A stretch of DNA of 47,280 nt, from NCBI RefSeq assembly GCF_000364705.1, contig NZ_AQOH01000294.1:1-47280 (forward strand), given 5' to 3'. The position numbers and the translations under genes were made by a program. This stretch comes from Pseudomonas fuscovaginae SE-1. Lineage in GTDB: Bacteria; Pseudomonadota; Gammaproteobacteria; Pseudomonadales; Pseudomonadaceae. The notes beneath the pieces were generated by a model. The model had not been told where the DNA came from, did no database searches, and saw only the letters and a program-made list of their open reading frames with translations. This document shows, piece after piece, positions 1-8,080 of this stretch. How positions within the stretch are numbered: position 1 is the stretch's first letter; each line of letters starts with the position of its first letter.

Positions 1-1101
1 GAGGGCCTGCTGCTGCTCGACCTGAGCGCCATCGCCCAACTGGCCCGGGTCGAAGAGGTGCCGATGGAACGCATCACCGATGCCGTGCGCCGCTACAAGG
101 TCGGGGTCACCGAGGACCCCTGGCTGAAGATCGACCGGCAGCGCATCCGCCAGGCCGATGAGATCGTGCGGCGGCGCGTCAAGGGGCAGACCCACGCCGT
201 GACCCACATGCTCGACATCGTCAAGCGCGCCATAACCGGCGTCGGCGCCAGCCGCAAGGGCAACCGCCCGCGGGGCGTGGCGTTTCTCGCCGGGCCCACC
301 GGGGTCGGCAAGACAGAGCTGGCGAAGACCATCACCAGCCTGCTGTTCGGCGACGAAAGCGCGTACATCCGCTTCGACATGTCGGAGTTCAGTGCCGAAC
401 ATGCCGACCAGCGTCTGATCGGCGCGCCACCGGGCTACGTCGGCTATGACGTCGGCGGTGAGCTGACCAATGCCATCCGTGAAAAGCCCTTCAGCGTGGT
501 GCTGTTCGACGAGATCGAGAAGGCCCACCCGCGCATCCTCGACAAGTTCCTGCAAATCCTCGACGACGGCGTCCTGACCTCCGGCCGTGGCGATCGGGTG
601 TATTTCTCCGAGGCGCTGATCGTGTTCACCTCCAACCTGGGCATCTACCGCCAGGGGGAGAATGGCGAACGGGCCGCCAACGTGCTGCCGGGCGAACCCT
701 ACGAAACAGTGCGCGACAAGGTCCACGGCGAGATCGACCGCTACTTCAAGCGGGTGCTCAACCGCCCGGAAATCCTCAACCGCATCGGTGAGAACATCAT
801 CGTCTTCGACTTCATCCGCGAGGATGTCGCCGAGCAGATCTTCACCCAGATGGTCGAGAGCACCTTCGCCGACCTGCGCGACCGGCAACTGACCATCGAA
901 CTGGCTCCAGCCGCTCGCCAGACCTTGCACGAGCTGTGTCTGCGCGACCTGTCCAATGGTGGCCGCGGCATCCGCAACCAGTTGGAGGCGCGCCTGCTCA
1001 ACCCCTTGTCCAGGACACTGTTCGACCAGGATGCGCAGCCGGGCCAGGCGTTCCTGATTACCGAACTGGACGCCGCCGGCCTGAACCTGGAACGTCGCTG
1101 A
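1..1101 (+). CDS. ClpA/ClpB-type AAA+ unfoldase, 5'-truncated by window edge
   Basis: The reading frame is open from base 1, so the protein begins upstream; an internal GTG at 58 is not a credible start because the frame before it reads like the linker preceding a ClpA/ClpB second ATPase module. Visible are a Walker A motif GPTGVGKTE (bases 292-318), a substrate-threading pore loop GYVGYD, Walker B LFDEIEKAH, sensor 1 TSN, an arginine-finger region LNRI and a sensor 2 GGRGIRN in the C-terminal small domain. In the Clp family this is a hexameric ATP-driven protein unfoldase or disaggregase. No ClpP-docking loop was identified. The stop lies 2 bp before the radical-SAM gene, so the two are almost certainly co-transcribed. 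It is not the housekeeping clpA or clpB by context: its neighbours are unusual. Its N-terminal domains, outside the window, would say what it recruits. Confidence 0.9.
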   Translation, partial: EGLLLLDLSAIAQLARVEEVPMERITDAVRRYKVGVTEDPWLKIDRQRIRQADEIVRRRVKGQTHAVTHMLDIVKRAITGVGASRKGNRPRGVAFLAGPTGVGKTELAKTITSLLFGDESAYIRFDMSEFSAEHADQRLIGAPPGYVGYDVGGELTNAIREKPFSVVLFDEIEKAHPRILDKFLQILDDGVLTSGRGDRVYFSEALIVFTSNLGIYRQGENGERAANVLPGEPYETVRDKVHGEIDRYFKRVLNRPEILNRIGENIIVFDFIREDVAEQIFTQMVESTFADLRDRQLTIELAPAARQTLHELCLRDLSNGGRGIRNQLEARLLNPLSRTLFDQDAQPGQAFLITELDAAGLNLERR

Positions 1102-1103
1102 AC

Positions 1104-1757
1104 ATGGAGCTGAGCCTGTCGCGGGTGCATTTTCCGGTTACCACCCTGGGGCCGGGGCAGCGCCTGGGTATCTGGTTCCAGGGCTGCAGCATCCGCTGCC
1201 CGGGCTGCATCTCCGCCGATACCTGGGGGCCTGGCCGCTGGCGGATCGAACTGCCCCGGCTGCTGGCGGACCTGCAGCCCTGGCTGGCCGAAGCCGAGGG
1301 CATCACCCTCTCCGGCGGCGAACCGTTCGATCAATTCGACGCACTGCTGGCCCTGCTCGGTGAACTGCGCCGCGTGAGTGACGTCGACATCCTGGTCTAC
1401 AGCGGCTATTCGCTGGAGCAGCTCGAACCCAAGCTACGGCAGGCCCACGGCCTGATCGACGGACTGATCAGCGACCCCTACCGGCAGGACCAGCCACAAT
1501 CGATGGCCTTGCGTGGCAGCGATAACCAGCGGCTGAGCCTGTTCACCGAACGGGGACATGCCCGCCTGGGTGCCTATGAACGACGTCTGACACCCCACGA
1601 CAAGGCCCTGGACCTGATGTTCGACAACGATGGCAGCGTCTGGATGGCCGGTATTCCCCAGCGTGACGACCTGCTTCGGCTACGCGACTTGCTCCACGAT
1701 CAAGGCCACCAACTGAAGTTGAGCGCCCAGGCCTCGCGGCCTCGCCAAGGGAAGTGA
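1104..1757 (+). CDS. Radical SAM / 4Fe-4S activase-like protein (NrdG/PflA type)
   Basis: This 217-residue protein carries the radical SAM cluster motif C-x3-C-x2-C (GCSIRCPGC) close to its N-terminus, followed by the glycine-rich SAM-binding motif ITLSGGEPF. Its small size and early cluster resemble the activating enzymes of anaerobic ribonucleotide reductase and pyruvate formate-lyase, which make a glycyl radical on a partner enzyme. No glycyl-radical enzyme is visible nearby, so the target is unknown; an acting role in modifying a protein of this operon is inference. The ATG at 1104 is chosen because it begins 2 bp after the AAA+ stop and the family N-terminus starts there, although the frame stays open back to 936. 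The end abuts the next gene. Confidence 0.85.
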   Translation: MELSLSRVHFPVTTLGPGQRLGIWFQGCSIRCPGCISADTWGPGRWRIELPRLLADLQPWLAEAEGITLSGGEPFDQFDALLALLGELRRVSDVDILVYSGYSLEQLEPKLRQAHGLIDGLISDPYRQDQPQSMALRGSDNQRLSLFTERGHARLGAYERRLTPHDKALDLMFDNDGSVWMAGIPQRDDLLRLRDLLHDQGHQLKLSAQASRPRQGK

Positions 1758-1762
1758 TATCG

Positions 1763-4700
1763 ATGATTCGTTTTTGCCCTAACTGCCAGTCCGAGCGCTC
1801 GCTCTCGGAGATTTTCTGCGAAGGCTCCGTCGGTGAGCACGCCTGCGGCTGGGACCTCTCCGGCGAGGCCATTCACCCCGTTGGCTGGCGACCACAGGCG
1901 GTTGTCACCGTGGACGAGCTGGCGCAGGCCGGTGGTGAAGTCGCACCGGCGCCTCTCACCGTCTTCTGCGAGAACGGTCATCCCATGGAGGCCGGTGACC
2001 TGATGTGCCTGGAATGTGGCAGCGGCCCGGCCAATCAGGACACCACCGCTTCCTCCAGCGACATCGAGGTGCCACCATCAGGGCCCGACAGTGCGACAAT
2101 CGTCGATAGCTGGCACCTGCTGCGCCAGATCAGTCATACCGACGGTGTACGTGAGCGCTACATCGCCCGGCATCAGGAAAGCGAACAGCAGGCTGTACTG
2201 ACCCTGTACCGGCCCGGTGCCGAACCGGACCCGGCCATCTACGACGTGATCCGCCGGCTGCCCCGCGAACACGTGCCGCAAATCCTCGCTACCGGCCGCT
2301 GGGATGAGCGGGCCTACGAAGTGATCGAAGAGCTGACCGGCGGCACCCTGGCCGACCTCGGCAACGTCGTCAGCGACGCGGCGGCGGTTCGTCATATCGT
2401 CAGCGAGCTGGGCCAGGCCCTGCATGCCTTCAACGAGGCCGGCCTGCGCCATCGCGACCTGCGTCCCGCCAGCCTGCTGGTGCGCAGCCGCGAGCCGCTG
2501 GACCTGGTGATCAGCGGCTTTGGCTCGGCGCGGCTGTCCGAGTTCGACCTGGATATCGTTTCCCCGCTGGAAACCAGTCGCTACATGGCCCCCGAAGCGA
2601 TCGCCGGCGGCGTGGCCCCGGCCTCGGACTGGTGGAGCCTGGGCATGATCCTGCTCGAACAGTTGACCCGGGGCGCCTGCTTCGAAGGCATCAACCCCAA
2701 AGCCTTCCTCATTCATGTGCTCGCCAACGGCGTACCGATCCCCGACGATCTCGACCCGCAATTGAACCTGTTGCTGCGCGGCCTGCTGGCCCGTGACCGG
2801 CACCAGCGCTGGCAGTGGCCGCAGGTGCGGGATTGGCTCAATGGCGTTCCGGTGGAGGCGCCGGCCTCGTCATACAGCGAACGGGATGATGACGAAGGCG
2901 CGGCCATCACCCTGGGCAGCCAGCGCTTTCGCAAGCCGTCGGTGTTCGCCCTCGCCGCCGCACAGGCGGACAACTGGGCCCAGGCCCTCGACCATCTGCT
3001 GCGCGGGGTGCTCGTCACCTGGGCCGAACACATCGGCCTGGCGCCACGCCTGCTGGCCGGCCTGCGCCAGGTGACCCAGCACGAAGGTATCGAGGACGAC
3101 TTCCGTCTGATGCTGGCCCTCAAACTGCTCAATGCCGAGATTCCGCTGATCCTTCGCGGCGACATCGTCACCCCGGGCTGGCTGCTCGAACACCCGCTCG
3201 AAGGCTACCGGCTGATCAGCGGCTCGCTGCCCGACCTGCTCGAACAGTTGCAGACCGAAAGCTGGCTGTCGCGGCTGAGCGTGCGTGCGCGGAATGTTCG
3301 CCAGCGGGCGCTGCACCAGCACATCGAAGTCGACGAGGAGCACCTGCGCATCTACCTGCTGTCGACCTCGCGCGCCCGGTTGGCCGCGCAATGGCAGGAG
3401 CGCCAGCGCCTGCTGCCGGACACCGAACACCCCGGCCTGCAGGCGCTGTCGGAACGCCGGGTGATCGCCGAGGAAGACCTGATTGTCCTGCTCAGTGCGA
3501 ACATCGGCCAGTTCCGCTCGGCCACCGCGATCGTCGAGGAAGCTGCGGGCCTGGCCAGGGGCGCCGACGTTCGACTGTTTGATCCGGAGAACGCCAGCGC
3601 GCTGCTGGAACACCCCCGGCAGGAACTCTACCGCGCCGTCGACGAGCGCATCAGCGGCTTCGCCTGCAGTGGCGTGCCAGTGGTGGACGAGTGGGCGGAA
3701 CAGTTCCGCCTGGAACGGCGCATGCCCCTGGCCAGGGCGCTGGTGCTGCTGGCGATTCCCGCCGAGCAGTGGCTGGAGCCGCAGAAACAGCAGTACGTCT
3801 CGCAGATCCTCGATTTCTTCGAGAAGAAGGTCGTCACCGCCGTGATGCGTGGCCCGCTGGTACGCATGAGCATCGGCAAGACCACCGCGCGGGTCGATCT
3901 CCAGGAACTGGACAGCGAACGCCGCCCCGCCGCCGCCCTGCTCGACCATCTGTTGCTACGCAACGCGCGCTCGGTGAGCCTTGACCCGGAAAGCTTCCTG
4001 GCCAACTCGCAACTGGAGTCACGGCTGCATGCATTGCAACGGCAAAGCTCGTTGTACAAGCGCGATACCGGTATCGACGGTTTGTACCTGGGGTTCCCGT
4101 TCCTGCTCAGCCGCGATGCCCGGGGCAACACCCGCCCGCGCATCGTGCCGTTGCTGCTATGGCCGGTGAAGCTGATTGTCGAGGTCGGCAGCCGCGCCCA
4201 GGTGGCATTGGCCTTTGACAGCGCGCGCGAGGAGGTCCGGCTCAACCCGGCGCTCGACAGCCTGCTCGGCCCCGAGGCCTGCAAGCAGTGGCGCAAGACC
4301 GCAGATGAGTTGCTGGGCCGCTCGGCGATCCGTACCGCCGATGTCATGGATGCCTTCGGCATGCTCGCCACGGCCCGGTCGCGTACGCTGGCCACGCTGC
4401 CGCCGACCAGCATCGACGTGGCACCGTACAAGGACGAACTGGCCTGTGCCGCCGTGCTGTTCCATGTCACCTTCATGGGCCAGGCCATCGGCGAGGATCT
4501 GCGCCAGCTCAAGTCGCTCTCGCCGGGCGGCACCGGCCTGGAAACCGCCTTGCGCCTCAAGGAGTCAGTCGAAGCCGAGGCAGGTGAAGCACCGCCCGAA
4601 CTGCAACGGTTCTTCACCGTGGCCAGCGATCCCTCCCAGGAGGCGGCGGTACTGCGCGCCCGGCAAAGCCCGGGGTTGCTGATCGAAGGGCCACCCGGCA

Positions 4701-7700
4701 CCGGCAAGAGCCAGACCATCGTCAACATGGTGGCCGACGCCATCGGCCGTCGGCGCAGCCTGCTGATCGTGTGCCAGAAGCACGCGGCCCTGGAGGTGGT
4801 GCACAAGCGCCTGGTCGCCGAGGGCCTGGGCCAGCGCATCGTCATGCTCAATGATGTCAACCGTGACCGCGAGCCGGTGATCCGCAGCATCCGTGAGCAA
4901 CTGGAAGCCCTGTTCATCGACGGGGCCTGGGCGTCCGACTGGCAACGCCAGCGTGAGCGCATGGCCGCGCGCATCGAAACCCTGGAAGGCGAACTGGATC
5001 GTTTCCACCAGAGCCTGCACCGTCTCGACGAACTGACCGGTACCAGCTACCGCGGCCTGCTGGGCGAGCTGATCGAACTGGAACAAGGCAGCCCGCCCCT
5101 TGAATTCCCGGCGCTGCGCCAGCGCCTGGCGGTGCTGGATATCGCCAGCCTGACGCGCCTCGAGGAAAACTGTGCGCCGCTGATCCGTCTCTGGCTGCCG
5201 GCCCGGTTCGAAGGCAGTGCCCTGGCACAGTTGCAGCCTTTCGCTGCCGACCCGGCCACCTTGCAGGCTTTCAGCGAATGCCTGCAGGCGTTTGTCGCCG
5301 CGGAAGCGGCTCGCCAGGGCGTGCTGCAGGAACACCTGTCCAGTTTCGAAGTCGACGACCCGACGCCCTACCGGAACTGGATGGCCGGGCATGTCGAGGC
5401 CTTGCTGGGCCTGAAGGAAGAACAGCGCCTGCGGCTGGCCCGCTGGTTGCCGCTGTTCCGTCGCAGCGAAACGACCCAGGCCCTGCGCGGCGAAACCCTG
5501 CTCGTCGAGCTGGGTGATATCGAACAACGGCTGCGCCAGCTGGATCCCGCGCATTACCTGCCCGCCCACTCCCCGGCACTCACGGCTCTGACCGACAAGG
5601 AGCTGGAACGCTTGCGGGCGCAGACCGCCCAGGTGCTGAACGCCCACTCCTGGCTGGCCCGGATCAACCCGTTGCACCTGCTGCGGCGCAACCGTGTGCG
5701 GGCCTTCCTGCGCAGCCACGACGCACAGGCCGACGATACCCGCCTGCCGGCCCTGCTGGCCGCCGCCGAACTGGAAACCCGCACCCGCCCGCTGCATGCG
5801 GCCCTGAACGCCGTGCGCCAGGCATTGGGCCTGGAAGCGATTGCCCAGGACGTCCGGCTGGAGCTGGCGGGCCTGACCAGCCTGGATATCCGCCACCTGC
5901 GCGAGATCCAGGCGCTGGCCCAGGGTCTGGCGCTGGCACCGCGTGGCGAACAGGTCGATGCCGCGATTCTCACCGGCCAGAAGCAGAGCTTCGAGGCGCT
6001 GCTCAAGGACCTGGATGCCGCCCTCGTTCGCCAGGGTGCCAGGCGGCACAGCCTGGATCGGCTCAAGGCACTGGCCGACTGGGTCGACGAGAACCTGCGC
6101 CAGACGCTCGAACGGGCCATTGCCAGTAACGCAAGCAACCTGCTGGCCCTGACCCGGCTGCAGGACGACCTGCCCGCACTGGCGGCCTACCAGCGCTTTC
6201 GCGGACGGGTCGGACAACTCGGCCAGGCCGACCTCGAACTGCTCGCCCTGCTGCGCCAGATCCAGGACAAGCTCGATCAACTCCCCGACGACCAGCTCGA
6301 AAGCGCCGTACGCCGACTGCTCAACCGTGAAGCCCGACTGGGTTGGAAACATCGGATCGAACAGGCCAACCCGGAGCTGCTGTTCGGCCAGGACGAAGCC
6401 CGGGCGAAGATCGCCGGCCTGGCCGAGGCCGACATTCAGATGCGCCTGCTCAACCGCGAACTGCTCGGCAAGGGCGTCGACCCATCCCGCCTGGGCAGCC
6501 GCAAACAGTGGGAGGACGTCACCCGGCTGACCGGCAAGCGTTCGCGACGCCTGCGCGAATTCATCGAAATGGGCTCGGAACTGGGCCTGATGAGCCTGCG
6601 CCCGGTGTGGCTGATGAACCCCGACGTGGCCAGCCGCGTCCTGCCGCTCAAGGCTGGTCTGTTCGATATCGTGATCTATGACGAGGCCTCGCAGATGCCG
6701 GTGGAGTTCGCCTTGCCGACCCTTTTCCGGGGCCAGGTGACGGTCGTCAGCGGTGACGAGAAGCAGATGCCGCCAACGGCCTTCTTCTCAAGCCGGGTCG
6801 AGAGCGACGAGGCCGAACTGTTCGACGGCGACATGCCCGACGAGGACGCCGACGAAGAACAGCGCGAAGCCTTCGAGGACACCTGGAACCGTCGCGAGAT
6901 CAAGGACTGCCCGGACCTGTTGCAACTGGCCCGCGGCGTGCTGCCCAGCACCACGCTGGAGATCCACTACCGCTCGGCCTACCGCGAGCTGATCGGCTTC
7001 TCCAACGCCTCGTTCTACGGCAATCGCCTGAGCGTGCCGGTACGTCATCCCCAAGCCAACATCCTGCGGATCAAGCCGCTGGAACTGATCCAGGTCGACG
7101 GCCTCTACCAGAACCAGAGCAATGCCCTGGAAGCCGAACGGGTGGTCGAGCATCTCGCCCAGCTGTGGCGCCAACCCTACGAGCAGCGCCCCTCCATCGG
7201 CGTGGTCACCTTCAACCGCAAGCAGGCCGACCTGATCGAGGAACATCTGGAGCGACGCGCCGAGGAAGACGAAGTGTTCCGCCAGGCCTATGCCCAGGAG
7301 CGCGAACGCCTGGAGGACGGCGAAGACATGTCGGTGTTCGTCAAGAACGTGGAGAACGTCCAGGGTGACGAGCGCGACATCATCGTTTTCTCCACCACCT
7401 TCGGTCGCAACGGCCAGGGCGCCTTCCGCCGCAGCTTTGGCGTCCTCGGGCAGAAAGGCGGCGAGCGGCGGCTGAACGTGGCCGTCACCCGTGCCCGCAG
7501 GAAGGTGGTGCTGATCACCTCGATGCCGATCGCCGACATCTCCGACATGCTCAACACCCATCGCGCGCCCAACAGCCCACGTGACTACCTGCAGGGCTAC
7601 CTGGAATACGCCCGGAGCCTGTCGTCCGGCGAGTTCGCCAGCGGCAGCAGCCTGCTCAATCGCCTGCAGACCGACCGCAGCGAAGCCCGGCGCCGGCAGC

Positions 7701-8080
7701 AGCAACAGCGCGACGGCTTCATCGACACCGTCGGCCAATACATTCAGTCGCTGGGCTGGCAGGCCAGCAGCGCCAACGAGGGCGATGCCTTCGGCCTGGA
7801 TTTCGCCATCGAGAACCCGGCCACCGGCCTCTATGCCATCGGCATCGAGTGCGACTCACCCTGCCATTCCCTGCTGAACCATGCCCGGGCCCGGGAAATC
7901 TGGCGACCATCGGTGCTGCACCGGGCCATCCCCAGCCTGCACCGGGTGTCGTCCCATGGCTGGTACCACGATGGCGACAATGAACGTGCACGGCTGCGCG
8001 CAGCCATCGAAAACGCCCTGCAACCGGCCCTCGCCCCCCAGCCGCCGACCCCGACAACCGCAACGGAGACCAGCGCATGA
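1763..8080 (+). CDS. Giant zinc-ribbon / pseudokinase / SF1 helicase / Vsr-like nuclease protein
   Basis: A 2105-residue multidomain protein. Residues 1-90 hold two zinc ribbons (C5, C8, C19, C28; then C69, H73, C82, C85). About 115-370 is a protein-kinase fold: HRDLRP at 230-235, APE and a DxWSLG helix are present, but the catalytic-loop Asn is Ser237 and DFG is GFG (252-254), so it is probably a pseudokinase. Around 730-800 is a segment resembling DUF4011 (LYLGF, PLLLWPV). A superfamily 1 helicase follows: Walker A GPPGTGKS (976-983), a long coiled-coil-rich insertion, DEASQ (1640-1644), SGDEKQMPPT, the motif V region VQGDERD and motif VI NVAVTRAR (about 1905-1912). The C-terminus has a Vsr/MTES_1575-like nuclease pattern with D2013 and ECD (2029-2031). 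ATG 1763 is preferred over GTG 1754 because AAGGGAAG sits 8 bases upstream. A nucleic-acid-targeting effector scaffold is inferred. Confidence 0.9.
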   Translation: MIRFCPNCQSERSLSEIFCEGSVGEHACGWDLSGEAIHPVGWRPQAVVTVDELAQAGGEVAPAPLTVFCENGHPMEAGDLMCLECGSGPANQDTTASSSDIEVPPSGPDSATIVDSWHLLRQISHTDGVRERYIARHQESEQQAVLTLYRPGAEPDPAIYDVIRRLPREHVPQILATGRWDERAYEVIEELTGGTLADLGNVVSDAAAVRHIVSELGQALHAFNEAGLRHRDLRPASLLVRSREPLDLVISGFGSARLSEFDLDIVSPLETSRYMAPEAIAGGVAPASDWWSLGMILLEQLTRGACFEGINPKAFLIHVLANGVPIPDDLDPQLNLLLRGLLARDRHQRWQWPQVRDWLNGVPVEAPASSYSERDDDEGAAITLGSQRFRKPSVFALAAAQADNWAQALDHLLRGVLVTWAEHIGLAPRLLAGLRQVTQHEGIEDDFRLMLALKLLNAEIPLILRGDIVTPGWLLEHPLEGYRLISGSLPDLLEQLQTESWLSRLSVRARNVRQRALHQHIEVDEEHLRIYLLSTSRARLAAQWQERQRLLPDTEHPGLQALSERRVIAEEDLIVLLSANIGQFRSATAIVEEAAGLARGADVRLFDPENASALLEHPRQELYRAVDERISGFACSGVPVVDEWAEQFRLERRMPLARALVLLAIPAEQWLEPQKQQYVSQILDFFEKKVVTAVMRGPLVRMSIGKTTARVDLQELDSERRPAAALLDHLLLRNARSVSLDPESFLANSQLESRLHALQRQSSLYKRDTGIDGLYLGFPFLLSRDARGNTRPRIVPLLLWPVKLIVEVGSRAQVALAFDSAREEVRLNPALDSLLGPEACKQWRKTADELLGRSAIRTADVMDAFGMLATARSRTLATLPPTSIDVAPYKDELACAAVLFHVTFMGQAIGEDLRQLKSLSPGGTGLETALRLKESVEAEAGEAPPELQRFFTVASDPSQEAAVLRARQSPGLLIEGPPGTGKSQTIVNMVADAIGRRRSLLIVCQKHAALEVVHKRLVAEGLGQRIVMLNDVNRDREPVIRSIREQLEALFIDGAWASDWQRQRERMAARIETLEGELDRFHQSLHRLDELTGTSYRGLLGELIELEQGSPPLEFPALRQRLAVLDIASLTRLEENCAPLIRLWLPARFEGSALAQLQPFAADPATLQAFSECLQAFVAAEAARQGVLQEHLSSFEVDDPTPYRNWMAGHVEALLGLKEEQRLRLARWLPLFRRSETTQALRGETLLVELGDIEQRLRQLDPAHYLPAHSPALTALTDKELERLRAQTAQVLNAHSWLARINPLHLLRRNRVRAFLRSHDAQADDTRLPALLAAAELETRTRPLHAALNAVRQALGLEAIAQDVRLELAGLTSLDIRHLREIQALAQGLALAPRGEQVDAAILTGQKQSFEALLKDLDAALVRQGARRHSLDRLKALADWVDENLRQTLERAIASNASNLLALTRLQDDLPALAAYQRFRGRVGQLGQADLELLALLRQIQDKLDQLPDDQLESAVRRLLNREARLGWKHRIEQANPELLFGQDEARAKIAGLAEADIQMRLLNRELLGKGVDPSRLGSRKQWEDVTRLTGKRSRRLREFIEMGSELGLMSLRPVWLMNPDVASRVLPLKAGLFDIVIYDEASQMPVEFALPTLFRGQVTVVSGDEKQMPPTAFFSSRVESDEAELFDGDMPDEDADEEQREAFEDTWNRREIKDCPDLLQLARGVLPSTTLEIHYRSAYRELIGFSNASFYGNRLSVPVRHPQANILRIKPLELIQVDGLYQNQSNALEAERVVEHLAQLWRQPYEQRPSIGVVTFNRKQADLIEEHLERRAEEDEVFRQAYAQERERLEDGEDMSVFVKNVENVQGDERDIIVFSTTFGRNGQGAFRRSFGVLGQKGGERRLNVAVTRARRKVVLITSMPIADISDMLNTHRAPNSPRDYLQGYLEYARSLSSGEFASGSSLLNRLQTDRSEARRRQQQQRDGFIDTVGQYIQSLGWQASSANEGDAFGLDFAIENPATGLYAIGIECDSPCHSLLNHARAREIWRPSVLHRAIPSLHRVSSHGWYHDGDNERARLRAAIENALQPALAPQPPTPTTATETSA

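Noticed and set aside
936..1103. Upstream extension of the radical SAM frame
   Set aside because: It overlaps the conserved C-terminus of the AAA+ gene, and family members begin near residue MELSLSRV encoded at 1104.
4565..6352. 595-residue open frame on the minus strand inside the helicase gene
   Set aside because: It is antisense to a protein with clear helicase motifs, is rich in Gln/Gly/Leu as expected from mirrored GC-rich codons, and has no domain or ribosome site.
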